A model generated the notes under the pieces. The model worked only from the letters and a program-made list of their open reading frames with translations, did not search any database and was not told where the DNA came from. From contig NGZR01000002.1 of NCBI GenBank assembly GCA_002197995.1, forward strand, positions 2,728,001-2,792,000: DNA of 64,000 nucleotides. Reading direction: 5' to 3'. Origin of the DNA: Gaeumannomyces sp. JS-464 (Eukaryota > Ascomycota > Sordariomycetes > Magnaporthales > Magnaporthaceae). Position 1 is the first letter of the stretch. Every line of letters starts with the position of its first letter. Of this stretch, positions 1 through 12,500 are shown piece after piece. The position numbers were made by a program, and so were the translations under genes.

Positions 1-7
1 CAAAGCG

Positions 8-32
8 CCCCCCCCCCCCCCCCCCCCCCCCC
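8..32. repeat. poly-C tract (25 C)
   Basis: An uninterrupted run of 25 C residues at the left edge of the window. It is one of three long G/C homopolymers here (also 32499-32529 and 50229-50256). Runs this long are prone to length error in sequencing and may form G-quadruplex structure on the opposite strand. Confidence 0.95.
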
Positions 33-2808
33 TCCCGCCTCTTTGCTTTCTTTTACATACTTGGGTCGAAGGTTCCATGGTTTGGCTGGGGGAATCCAGG
101 ACGACAAGTGAACCAGTTTCACATTAAGTGCCGGGGAAAAAAAAGGGGGGAAGGCCCAAGAAGCATAACCCGTGGAAAAATAAAAATAAGAAACGACCCA
201 TGGTAATAAAGTAAGCTCAGCTGTCTTTGTGGCGTTTCGGGACAAACCCGCCCGACTGGGAGACAGGTTGGAATCCTACGTTTGGAAACACATTGCGTAC
301 ACCTGCCATCTGTGTCGAACCAGTGTTGTTTCCAGCCCAGTCCAGCCCAGCCCAGCCAGCCCTCCCAGTGCCGGCCTCCCCTCAGCCGTCTGGCAGCCAG
401 GAAACCCCGCCAGCCCACGCCACCGTTTGAACGATGGGTCGGGAGCCCAGGGCCGGGCGTCTGGTTGATACCGTGATCCCGTTGTGCGGTATGCCTACGC
501 GGCACCCCGAGACGACGCGCAACCCGTTATAGTCCGCGAATAGCAAAAAGTAAACAGAATGGCAAAAAAAAAAAAAAAAAAAAGAAAGAGCTGGGCGGCA
601 CGGGCAGCGTGTCCGAGCGGTCGGTCACCCCCGCGGAGGTCCACGGCGGCGATCTAGATTTTTTTGGGCACGATCTTGTTATACATATGTACCTTATTTA
701 CCTGAAGCGTCTGATTTTCGCTGTCAAAAAAAAAAGTCAGGGTTGGGCTTGCTCGTGGCGGGTGGGTGATGGCGTGTCCCCAGAACCGGCCAAATCGAAG
801 CCAAATCCATATTGACTTGTCCTATTAGATTCCCGGGAACAGGGAAGAGGGAGGGAGAGAAGGAACCCTCTGCCTCCAATCCTCTTCCTCCTCTTCCCCC
901 CGCTGGACATGGATGCATCCCTCCTCCAGTCCCATTTGGGCAGTTCACCCCTCGATCCTCTTCGATCCCTCCGAGGAAGAGCAAGGGGCCGACAAAGCAG
1001 TCAGGTGCCGGCTGGTGATAGTAGTGCCGTGCTTGTGATGCAAGGGCAAGGGCGGGAGAGAAACAAAAACGAGAGCCTCCTCCTCTCTCTGCCGGCATCC
1101 CAACTCCCGCCCGCGTTTGCCATGGGTTGATGTCGTTTAGAAGACCACAAGGGTAACCAATCAAGGTCTCAGTATCTCACATAGAGAGGGGTGTGTCTCT
1201 AGATCGCACCCGATAGAGGGGCCATTGCGACTGTACCGCGTCGCAACGGTTAATGCTTGCGGGGTGAGCTCCGTTAAAATAAAAAGGTGCGTACTCTGTA
1301 CCTGCGCACCCGGCAATACGAACAAGCCGAAGAGAGCCCGAGTTCCCCAAGACCACAGCTGGGCGGTGTGCTTCATTCAACCTGATAGGCAAATCAGCGT
1401 TGATGGAGTGAGAGAGCTGGAACGTTGTGGGGCACAGACACGAGCTAATGACATGGCGCGCGGGGACTCTCGGTGGCATCGCTAAAGCTGCGGCGGGGAA
1501 CAGAGAAGCGAAATGCAAGCCTTGTTTCGGCGGCTTTACTATCTCGGAGGGCTCGATCGGTCTTTTGGCCGGAGTGCGTGCTACGGTAGCCGCGGGTGCG
1601 GAGACGGGCTGCCGGAAGGAGGAGGAGGAGGAGGAGGCGGCGGGCGGAGGATATGGGATATCGTGTCGATTTGCTGGGGGAAAAGGGAGGGGAAAGGCCT
1701 CGATAGAAGTCGGATGATATGAAACCACCCCCCTCCCCGCTGGAAACGCCACCATCACCGACTTTTTGGTTGGTACCCAAGGAGGTCCCATCGAGAATGC
1801 AGGCGTTTCCTTGGAAACGAGTCAGGGCCCACGGCACTTGGCTGCTCGTCCTTGCACCACCACATGGTCCAGCGAGGGAGAGGATGCGGGCGGGCTAACG
1901 CGCTGCAGGACATGGCAGGGTCGCATCGCAGCTGCCCTCTTCGTCGACGCGAGGCGGAGACGGGCAAGTTGGGACGAAATGATACCTGCCGTAGTAGGCA
2001 GAGGTGCATTTTTTTTTTTCTTTTTTTTTTTTTCTCGCTGGCAAGATGGAGAAAACGGCCTGGTGTGGGCGTGTGTGGATGGCGCTGCGCGTGCCCCCGA
2101 GAGTGCGTGCATAACGCGCCTGCATCTCGCCTTGTGCATCGCCTAGACTGGATGTAGAAGGTGATAGCGAATCTCCCCCAGAGCCGCCGGCGGCATGCAG
2201 GGAGATCACAGCAAGGCAGGCAGGCACTTGAGCCCCTGCCCTCCATCCCTCCATCGAGGATGGGGCTGCTGGGCAAGGGACTTTTGCACGATCTGGCGCC
2301 GCATCGCCGATAGGCCACAGGCGCCTACCCGCAGATCAGCAGAATCACACGAATTCTGTCCATGTCTCCGACGAAGCAAATGCCGCCGCCAGTCCAGTGG
2401 ACGGAAAGTCGCAAGGAGACGACGAGCCATTGCCCACGTGCCCTGTGCCGCTTTCCTAAGCACACCGAGAACTTCCAACCACAAAGCATTGGCCGGGTCC
2501 CTGCATAATGAATCAATCAATTGAGTCTCAACTACCAGGCAAAGCAGCACGGCTGTGGCAGCTCAGACGGGTTCGCCAGCCATAACCCGCTGAGATAGAC
2601 GGCCGACCCCACATTTTAGAGGTCAGCCTCAATCGGCCATTTCCTGACCTGGCAAGCTTTCATCCTTCATTCTTGTAATATTCAAAAAGTCAGGTGCCAC
2701 ATGCGTACCATAATGATTCACGCTCGTATACCCTCATATAAAGCCCAAAAGATGTTTGCCGAAAGTTCCAATAATAAATAAACAACCAAAAATTACAAAA
2801 AGGAAACG
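33..2808. other. gene-free stretch
   Basis: No convincing gene was found. Open frames here are short, overlap on both strands and show no domain or conserved motif. The stretch contains a 20-base A run (564-583), a GGA-rich patch near 1617-1650 and a T-rich tract near 2009-2034. It ends just before the tRNA gene. Confidence 0.6.
564..583. repeat. poly-A tract
   Basis: An uninterrupted run of 20 A residues inside gene-free sequence. It has no associated retroelement sequence that I can recognise. Confidence 0.85.
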
Positions 2809-2901
2809 CGTCCCCGCCTGGGCTCGAACCAGGAACCTCCTGATGACTTATCATACCGGAGTATAACAGTCAGACGCGCTAGCCAATTGCGCCACGGAGA
2901 C
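2809..2901 (-). tRNA. tRNA-Asn (GTT) with a 19-nt intron
   Basis: On the minus strand the gene starts GTCTCCGTGGCGCAATTGGC and ends with the T-arm GGTTCGAGCC and acceptor strand CGGGGAC plus discriminator G. The seven acceptor pairs form with one G-T wobble. The anticodon stem is TCTGA/TCAGG and the loop is CTGTTAA with anticodon GTT. A 19-nt intron (TACTCCGGTATGATAAGTC) sits one base after the anticodon, the standard eukaryotic position. Mature length is 74 nt before CCA addition. A and B box internal promoter elements are intact, so the gene looks functional. Confidence 0.93.
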
Positions 2902-3442
2902 TTGAGTGCCATGTGATTGGCGAAAGAATCGTCCGCTCGTGCGCCTTACGTAGTGGGTGGAAAAGCGCGGGGATTTGGAAATTCGTCCGAATTGCCCCGC
3001 GGCATCCAACCACTGTCTACTTTCTCTTCTTCTCTTCTTTTTTTTTCCAATCATAATCAGCATTGGACGCGTGCTAGCGATGGTAAACTTGGTGCTGTTT
3101 TCCAGTCTAGCTTCCACGCGCCGTCGTCAGCAGCGCTTTCGACCGGGGCTCCCACAGAATATCACCCAGTGTGGGTGGGGTCACTTACGTACACTCTCGG
3201 ACGCCCTTTCCAGGACGAGCGGAGTGCGCCCTTTGATTGACAGGTCTCGATATAAACATTAATAGTACAAGTAGCGATGGTGGTAGGAGGCTTTCTCCTA
3301 TCATTGTAGGATTCAATGATTCTAGTAGAGGTAGTTGGCGTTCCCGAGTAGCCCCGTAAAGAGTCTCATAATTCACAACATATCCAGAGATTAAACTTGT
3401 TCTATAATCACCAGATCTCCGACATCCTCATACAACAGGAAA
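2902..3442. other. intergenic between tRNA-Asn and the hydrolase gene
   Basis: About 540 bases with no gene. It includes a pyrimidine-rich tract near 3020-3050 of the kind often seen in filamentous fungal promoters, and is the presumed upstream region of the hydrolase at 3443. Confidence 0.5.
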
Positions 3443-4113
3443 ATGCACCCAGCATCGAGCACCCCTACCGTGTTGCTACTCGTGGACATCCAAGAGGGCT
3501 TCAAACATCCTACGTACTGGGGCCGAACACGCAGCACTCCTAATCTCGAGGCCAACGTCGAGGCGCTTCTCGAGGCCGCCCGCCAACACAACCACCAGGC
3601 GAGCGGCGCGGAACATCACGCAGTGCAAATCATCCACATCCACCACCACTCCAGATCGCCCGACTCGGTCCTGCACCCCTCACACTACCTCCCCGGCTCG
3701 CCCGTCCCCTCCGTCGCGGCGCAGCCCTTCGCGGCGCCGCGGGCGGGCGAGCCCGTCATCGCGAAGCGCTTCAACAGCGCCTTCGTGGGGACGGACCTGG
3801 AGGCGCGGCTGCGGGCCTCGGGGCGCGGCAGCTGGTCATGGCGGGGCTGGTGACGGACCACTGCGTCAGCACGACGGCGCGCATGGCGGCGGACCTGCAG
3901 GTGCTCGGTGGCGACGGCGGGGCCGACGGGTCCGGCGAGGGCCGCCACGGGATCGTCGTGGTCGGCGACGCCACCGCCACGTTTGAGCGGGGCGGCACCG
4001 CCGGCCGGTTCGACGCCGACACCGTCCACGGCGTGAGCCTCGCCAGCCTGGACGGGGAGTTTGCGCACGTGGCCGACACGGCGGCGGTTCTGGCGGCTGT
4101 GTTTTCTGGCTAG
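3443..4113 (+). CDS. isochorismatase-like cysteine hydrolase, interrupted by a frameshift
   Basis: A small alpha/beta hydrolase of the isochorismatase/nicotinamidase superfamily. The first part (3443 to about 3830) opens with the beta-strand VLLLVDIQEGF, giving the family's Asp at residue 15, and carries the Lys candidate in GEPVIAKRFNSAF (Lys108). The second part (about 3832-4113) is in another frame and carries MAGLVTDHCVSTTAR with the nucleophilic Cys codon at 3862-3864. Joined, the product would be about 222 residues, normal for the family. The frames differ by one base near 3822-3836 within a G/C-rich stretch, and no good GT-AG intron fits there. All three catalytic residues survive, so this is either a recent break or a sequence error. 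The substrate cannot be predicted, and no neighbour suggests a pathway. Confidence 0.8.
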
Positions 4114-6160
4114 CGTTTACGTTGCGCAAGGGGGTGCGTGTTGGGGGTATGTGGCGTGCGCTACGTATGTCTGTGGAGTCGAGAGGAGGATGGTGATGCA
4201 GCGAGAGAGAGTCGCTGGTGTGTGTGGCGCGTGTCAAGTGTCAAGGGGACGATGCACGTCGCTGAGTTGCACGCTTCTCGAACGCCGAGGAACTATCTAA
4301 ACTAGCGGCCTTGAAACCCTCGTGTCCCAATGTCCGTATTCGCGAGCGCCAAGGCAGACAGCGCCGACGGCTTGTTTGACATGGCGAGACACATTGCTTC
4401 TTTCTGTTTGCTGCTAATGCAGGCCTAAGTCCTTTTTTTAGACTTATCAAGATGCATGTGGTGCGTCTCAGAGGTTGCCCAATTTACGCCCACCTGCCTC
4501 GTTCGTCCGTCGGCGTTGATCCCGAGTCAGTGACGGGCATGGAACGGCGTAAACAGCCACAAACACATCGTCCTCCAACAGGGAAAGGATCTCCGCCGCA
4601 TGCCCAGGACAGGTATCTCCAGGCTGCCTACCATCTTCAGCTCGGACTTTGCTCCGGCGGGTGGGGGTCACGGCGGCTCCGCTTAGGCCTGTTCTTGTTC
4701 CTTTTTTTGACGGGGGAGCCAAGTTTGGTTTGGATGCTCGAGAAAAAAAAAAGTTTCCGCACAGACTGCGACAATCACCACCGCCCAGGACCAGGCCTTT
4801 TGGCAAGCGGCGGCGTGCGTGCGCGATGTTTGGAGTTGCGCCTCGCTCCCCGCAAGACGGTCTTGTTTGGGTAAACGGGGAGCTCAAGCCTGCAAGGTTA
4901 GTGCTCTTTTGGTCGACGTCGGCACCTTTATGGACTGCCTGCAACCTTAGCGGGTGACACAAAATAATACCATCCTGACCGACGGTCCGGAAAAACCTCG
5001 AGATGGACAATCTTGTCCACGCAAACATCCAATACTATGTACGTACCCCCGAAGTGGCACCCCCTGGATTATTCACGTCTGCTAAGATAGTGAGTGGATC
5101 GAGGCTACCGCACGAGGGATTGTGCGGTTGGCGGCAGTGGACGGAACTCGTCTGTGCTGTGCATGCCGCTCGATGAGTTGACAGCGGCAGACAGATGGCG
5201 GCCGCAACCTGCTGGTCCTCTCCGCCGAGGCACATGATGAGAGGGCCCTGTGGGCGGTTGTTGCACAAATTAATGTCCCTCTCCTTATTGCATGGGGCAG
5301 AAAAAAACGGGGAGTGGTTCTCGGCGAGGCCGTTTCAAGGGAGGCTCCAACAGCAACACGATGCAACAACCACAAGGCATGCCTTGGCCTTGTGAAACGA
5401 CATAAACTCTCCAGTTTTTCTTCCATGCATATGGAGCCGCAGTTGATGTCAGGTTATGCAAGCAATGAATGCAATCAAGTCGCACAATCCTCGTTTTCTT
5501 GATGAGCCCCTGACCGCGGCGGGGAGGTCTGCGTGCTGCCCTTGGGGATGGACACCAAGCCGGGAAGCTCGCAATTCGGGAGCGGCCTGCTTGCCGTCCA
5601 TCACGTCTTCCTCGCCAGCAGGCGACCGGTCCCTTGCTTGCCTGCCTGCTTGCCGGCGCTGCCCAGCGCATTGCCTATGATGATGCGCGGTCCAGAGCCG
5701 CCGTCCCTTGCTGGCCAGATGCCCGCCCTGGGAAAGAAACACTGGAGAGGAAAGTCGTGGGGGCGTGTGTTATTTGTCACGCCCAGGGATCTCCAAGAAA
5801 GATCTGCCCGACTCGGATCTGCCGCCACTTTCGGACATATTTCATTTATCTCTTGGGAGACCCTCCGCCATTTTGACAGGCGATGGCCTCAGCTTCCCGG
5901 TCTTTGGTCGCACTCCCCGTGGAGATGGACAGAGAATCCAGATACAGTGCAACGTCTGCACAGGACAAGAAAAAATAAAAAATGCAATGCGGCACCAGCG
6001 AAATGAAAATGGTCCCTTCGAAAGGCCCCGGACACACGCTCTCTCCGCCCTCTCCATCCATCTCCCATGCGAAGGTGGTACCGTGCCTGACCGACTTTGG
6101 GTCACCCGTTGCGACCTCGTCAAAAGGCCCACGCCAGGGTTAACAGCATTAACCGTCGGG

Positions 6161-6161
6161 C

Positions 6162-6205
<44 letters not shown>
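6161..6205. repeat. (CTGT)n microsatellite
   Basis: About eleven tandem copies of CTGT. On the minus strand it creates a run of Asp-Arg-Gln-Thr repeats in an open frame that I reject as a gene. Confidence 0.95.
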
Positions 6206-9200
6206 CAATCAGCTCGTCCCGACCCTCCCCACCCCCTCGCTTCTCCGCCCGCAGCATCAGTTGATAGAGACGCAGACAGGCCCCGGATGCCGGCGCTGCT
6301 GGTCGGAGCGCGTTCGCAAGCGCGCCCACGCGCGTTCCGAACCCCCTTTTTCTCCCGATGCTCGTTCCGTTTTGGGTCGCTTGCAGAACGATACTTGCTT
6401 TTGCACTCAAAGTTACATAGGATCCTGAATCCTTCAATGCCGGCCAACCGTGACCCGCAAAACGGGGCGGCTGGCCCCTGTGGTTTCCCCCCTTTTTCCC
6501 TTCCTTCTCTCTCGCCATAACCAAAAAAACACCCAATACTAACGGGCAAGAGTGGAGGAAGCTGGCTGCAGGCTCGGAGGATTTTTTCCACTAGCGCAGC
6601 ATCGTATTCTAGAACCCGCGGGACATTTGCAATATTTCTTGTCATTGACCGATCCCGCGTTCATATCGTCTCCTTTTTCGTGCGTTCGTCTTTGGAATGA
6701 GGACCACATGCGCCCGAGATCCACGCCCTCCAAAATTGCCGGAGGGAATCAAATAGGGAAACGACTGAATATGACAGCTCACAAGTGCGGCGCAACCCGT
6801 GGAAGGTCCCTTGGAACCTTTCTCCTCTTGAACCATAATAGCGTCGCTGATAATAGCCAGGGTTGCCACCACCACCATCACCACCACAACCACCCTTGTC
6901 TCTGAGAGGTGGCTGGCAGTCTTGGGCCTGGGTCCGGCCTTTGCGCTGTGGTGGGTGCGCACTGGGCCCGCCTTCCCAGCAAAGGCATTGGCAGCGGCAG
7001 CGGCAGCGGCAGAACCAAAGTCTGGTCGAGGACCCAGGTGCGATGATGTGCCCAGTGGTCTTTGCTCGCCGCGCTGGTGCGGTACTGCCCATCGGAATAC
7101 TACCTTTCGGGTATGAACCACAGAACGTGTGGTTTCGCAATATCAAGGCTGCGAGACTTACCGGTCACTCGCTTTGCTGGTTTGGCCGCGCGAACCTCTG
7201 GGGCGCTCCTGGTCCCTGCCTGGATAGTTTACCTCTCACCGGCCAGCGGTAGGAAAGGTCCGGTGACGCACCCCCAGACGTTCCCTAGTCGGATTGGGTC
7301 TTTGGTTTTTTTTTCTTTCTTTTTTTTTTCTTTTTTTTACTGGTGAAAACTATGGACGCCTCTCTCACTGTAGAAGGCCACCATCATATCGTATCGCCTT
7401 GGCGTTGGGCTGTAAATTAGCAATGGGTACGACAAGGTGTGGCGAGGTTGGTCGCGTGGCCTAGCGCCAGACACTAGCAGACACTAGCCATGAACGGCAG
7501 GCCGGCAGCGGCAGCAGAAGCAGGTTTCGCTTCTTTCTCGAAGGTCGGCCAAGCGGCTGAAGAAGCTGTCTCGCGAGCTTCCGTCAAACTAGCCGCCAGC
7601 CGTGGCGTGCCTGTGAGACTGTGTACGGCCTAGTGGACGCAAGCCATCAGCGGGCAACTCGCGGCAGGCAGATTTGCCAGCCAATGCAGTCGTGAGTCGC
7701 GGCACCAGGAATCGCCGGGAAGCATGACAGGAGAAGAAGATGAAGAAAGAAGAAAACGCCACGCATGACACCATCGATTTCAGGGACACGTGGTAGGCAC
7801 TGGCTGCTACGTAAAACGCAAGCGGGGGAGAGAAACAGGGAGATCGTTCGCCCTGCAGCGAGCGATGCGGCCATTCGGAGACTTTGCATCTGTCTTGCAC
7901 ATCGAAATGCAAGAAGCTTACTTACGCCTGGAGGGGCACGAGGGGTTCGCGCGTTGTCGGGCTTGGGAAACCAATCCGGATAGGATCGGCTGGGCCGCGG
8001 GTGGAGCCTCGGTCTGGCTAGAGATGCACGATGAGTTCCCAGCTCCTTTTGCGCGAAGAGCAAGCAAGGCCTGGTGCAACCACATGGCTGTCGATCGTCA
8101 CAAGAAGAAGAGTCTTGGAGTGATGAGTCACTAAGTGGGATCTAGTACGGCCCAGAATATGCAAATATTCTCCCACATCTTGCTTTTGGACTCCTATTCC
8201 CGACTACCTGCAGCACCTCCGTCGCTGGCGTTGTGATAGCTGGTTTGGTGTGTGGTGGTCGACAGGAAAAGGGGTCCGAGCACACAAAACGAGAGAGGGA
8301 GGGTGCATTCGGCTGACATTCGATATCGCCGACCACGGCCTTCACCCGATGTTCCTGTTCCTCCCGCCATGGGTCACGGTACCCAACGGGCTTCTCTCCT
8401 TGCCCGCATCGGGAGTGACCTATCATGACAGAAGCCATGCAAGGAGCAGGGAGAACCGAGGCCGGCTCATGCAGAGCATCTCATGGACACCCAATAACCA
8501 TCCCATATCAAGGTAAAAACCCAGTAGCGCAAAAGCCACGAGACAGACCTAGGAGGAGGCTAAGCCGGACCCAAGAGCGACGGCGGCTCCGCCTCGGGCT
8601 GGCGGGCTGGGTTGGTGAAGATCCTGCCAGGACTAGCCCGGGGCCGGGCCAGCCTAGCGACAACGTCCCCCCGTGCGGGTGCGTTCACTCTTGCGTCGCC
8701 CCGGGTTACGTTTCCGTCATGACAAGGACTGAGGGCATCAAGGTTTGATCCGATATCCGCAGCCAATCGTGGACGGAGGCGCGGCCGGAAGACAAACTTC
8801 AGACGCCACATGGCCATCACGCAAGAAGAACCCATGAGATGCAAAGATTCCCTGCCTTGATTGCGGAGGCAAAAAGCGGCGGTGGCGGCGGCGGAAGAGG
8901 CGATGGTAGGTGGGGGTAGGGGCACAAGCGGAGAAGCCGATGCGGCACATCCCTCTCGACTCAGTTAACCACACCACCACTTTGATTTTTTCCCTATCCG
9001 GCCTTTCTCCAGCAAAGCCCTAACTCCCATTTCGGGCGACCTGCGTTCCTTTTTTCTTTTTTCTTCTCTTCTTCTTTTCTTTTTTCTTTTTCTAGGCCAG
9101 CAGCGGCGAAGCTAACCCTCTCCCGTGAGCACGCCCCCCAGCTCGGGCACTAACCAACACGGTTATGGGTCCCCATCCATTTCAGCCTCCGCTCGAGCCA

Positions 9201-9522
9201 GCAGCTTCACGCTAGCGTCCTGGCCTCCTCTCTCCGTGATGGCAACAACCATGCCTGGCTCGCCCGGTTCGACGACGCCTCACGCATCTCACGACCACCA
9301 GGGCGCCCCTCCCCATACCCGCTAGGCTCGCGTATCATGTAGGTCCAAGGCACACCGCACGATGGAGAGTACATAGTGAGGCCTTTTACCCCTCAAATAC
9401 GGGCGCGGGGCATGCAGGACGAGCCTTTCGGACCCATCGCTGTGTGATCCGTGATCCCAATGATACCACACTTGCATTCTCGCCAACAGCAAAACAAAGT
9501 GGCGACGAGGAACCAGGCCAGG

Positions 9523-9523
<1 letters not shown>

Positions 9524-9567
<44 letters not shown>

Positions 9568-9575
9568 TGTGTGTG
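9524..9575. repeat. (TG)n microsatellite
   Basis: About 26 TG dinucleotides with a single TA interruption, followed by a short GC-alternating stretch (GCGCGCGCGC). Alternating purine-pyrimidine DNA of this kind can adopt the Z form. Confidence 0.95.
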
Positions 9576-12500
9576 CGCGCGCGCTAGTGTGTGCGTGTGC
9601 TTGCTCGCTGCAGGCAGAAAACGACTACTGCACATCGGCACCAAAGACCCTCTCGGACCGGCCCCGTCCAGGCACATGCAAGCCGACGTTTTGGCCAATG
9701 GCCTCGCAAGATCGGGACACCACGGGCCGAGCACGGACACACACTCTTTCTCGACGGCACGAGCCAGCTTCTTTTCTGGGCGATGATGAGGGAGGGGTTG
9801 TTGTTGCGATGGAGAGCAACACTGTAGCGTCATCAACACTGGGGGTCCTTTTCGTGAGCCGATTACTTGATCAGTACAATACAGAGTGGTCTTCATACAA
9901 ACGCGAAAGACTAAAACACTCGTGTACTACGTACGGTGCCAATCGGCCGTGCCCCCTAAGGTCCAGCCTGTTCCTGGCACATCCATTCCTAATCATGGCA
10001 TCCCGATCGAGAGGGAGACTTCCTCAACTGGGTGCCCCGGTGGAGCACTGGCTTTGGGCCGGGCCCGCCGCGTCTCCATTGCATAGCGACCCAGGGAGGC
10101 TTTGGCAGTGGGACCAGATGACATGGGAGATGGGGTGACGCCCTGGCCATTTTTTCTCTTTCCGTTTGCTGGCTGGTAAAGTTTGCCTTTTCTGCCACCA
10201 CTCTGCAGCTGCAACGTGTGGTTTGCTTGCTCCGTGTGCTTTTTTTCTTTTTTTTCCAAGCTGATCCGTCTCGCCAACAGCCACCACGCCCTGCTTGCTC
10301 CCTTGCGTCGTTGGCGCTGCTTCGGATTTTGATGCATCGCTTCCCTTTTTTTTAGGGCATGGCCGCCGAAGCTGAACATTCTGACAGCAGTCCGTGCCAC
10401 GGCTAGCAAGACGCGGCAACGACTCAAGACTACGAAGTTAGCGGCATCAAAAGCAACGCCGCCCAGGAAATAAGCGTATGTGACAGGCCGATAGATTGCA
10501 TGCTTGCTCCGCTGTCTTTTTTGTCCAAATGGAATGGTGGTGTCCAAACCGGGCCTGGAGATGGGGCGCGAAGGCAAGCCAGTGGGGCCGCGATTGAGGG
10601 TAGGTGATGGGAGAGAGAAAAAAGCAGCGATTGACTTCTGCCAAAGAGGCCCCGGTTCACTGCAGTTGCCCCGCAAGTGCTAATCCGCACCTGGTGCGTC
10701 CCAGGGTGGGGCCAGAATCCCCTCTTGGCTGGCAAGCTGCACGCACGCACTGACGACTCAGACTGGTCGGTGGTCACGATGCCTGTCCTTGGGGTCCCAC
10801 CCATCCCTGGCGCCTGGGGAGGAAGCAGAACAAGCCGCAGGTGAAGCTGCTGCGCGCTGCGGTTGGTTGAGAGCACACGCCGGCGCCGTCCACGTCCTGC
10901 AAGGACCGGGGCCAGAGGCGCAGAGACGCAAAGACGGACATCGCGTCCGGTCTGTGTGGTCGAGGCCTGTGGCAGGGCAGGCACAGAGAGGGAGAGCGAG
11001 AAGACCGACGACGAAAGCAATATCGGTAAAACGGGCTGAGAGGATGGAAACAGCTGCTAAACACAAGGCGCCTCTAGCCCAGGGCGGCGGCACTAGAGGA
11101 CAGGAGGCCTGTGCCATCATCACGACTGGCCTCCTTTCTCCAACAACGCCAAGTGGGGACCCGACAAGCCAGTCCGTGGGAGAAACCAGCCGTTCCCGCC
11201 TCACCGCGCGGAGGACGCTGAGAGCGGCGATGCGTCTCTGCTGTGCCCAGGTGAATCGTTGTCGTCGGGGCGACTTCCTGGGTCAGCCCCGCGGCCCGGG
11301 CGTAGGGGCCCAGATCATCCTCTGATCTTCGGGCGCTGCTGCTCGGTCGCATCCTTAATTACACGAAAGGCTTGGAGGCGCTGGCATGCGTGCTGATCCG
11401 CGTAGGGGTGGCTACGCAGAGTTTATCACGGCAGACGGCACACAACGCCATCGACCGTTGCGCCGTTGGGGGACATGGCTGCCCGCCTGGCTGCGTAGCG
11501 AAACTCAGCCGGCCTGCTCAGCGGGAAACGGCTTCTGATCCAATCATGGGACCAAGCCGAAGTCCTCCAACCGCCGGGCATGTCCGTCCGCAGTGGCAAC
11601 GGTAGGTAGTGAGACCCTCAAGATGGTCGCCTCATCAATCTCATCGAATAAATGGCTGGATGGTCGTCCATAGGTCGGGCGGGCGCCAAATTAAGCCCAC
11701 TCCCGATGCATTGGGCTGCTCCAGCGAAGACGGAGAATGTGACCGTTTCCCCGCCGAGACCAGAGGAAAGAAGGAAAAGAAGCAAAAAGTGACAGAAAAG
11801 CCGGAGCAGAAACATCGGGCGGCCATCCCTGTCGCTTTGGTATTTTCCGAACCCAGGTTTCTGTTTCTGGATATTGCCGTTATTATTACAGTGCTTCTGT
11901 CGACTTTTCTTCGCTCTGTCCGTGCCGAGCCACCAGTGGATATGAAGGGAGAGCATCGGTTGGCCAGTGGGCTCGCTTGATCGCTTCGCGTGGGTTTTTG
12001 TCTGTCTGCTGCTCTTTCGTGCATCCGTCCCTCTTTCCCTCAGCCAGTCGCGACGAGGAGCGACTTCCTGAAAGGGGAGCCGCGGCAGACAGCCAGATGC
12101 CCCGGTCTCCTCGCTCCACTGTGCACCGCAATTGAAGAAAGGCCCGAAAAATCAAGCGAGGAGAGCGCAGGGCTCCCAACCCGCCTTTGCAACAGCCACC
12201 GAAACATGTCGCTTGGCACCGGATTCGCCAATTGGGTTGATGCATGTCGCCGGGAAGAACAACTTGACTGGTCAATCTCGATCAAAAGTCCCAAACACCA
12301 CATCCAGCCGGCTGGCCAGAGGAACCCTCCGGTCGGGGCCTCATTTTGATAATCGGGCTCCCGCGCAACTGGGACGGTGCAACGCTGCAGAAGGGACCGG
12401 TCCAAGTCTGTGCCCTTCTGGGCCTGCATCCAGGTTGGTGCCTGCGCGCGCACACACACGCACCAAGAACGCCCACACACAGACACACCAGACGTTACAC

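Noticed and set aside
5842..6645. A 267-codon minus-strand open frame
   Set aside because: It is held open by the (CTGT)n microsatellite, which translates as Asp-Arg-Gln-Thr repeats; the rest has no domain and an equally long frame overlaps it on the plus strand.
6863..6900. Poly-His tract in a short frame
   Set aside because: It comes from a CCACCA-rich repeat in gene-free DNA and has no surrounding protein.
9993..10676. A 227-codon minus-strand open frame
   Set aside because: It is low in complexity and Arg/Lys-rich with no motif, and overlapping frames of similar length occur on both strands.
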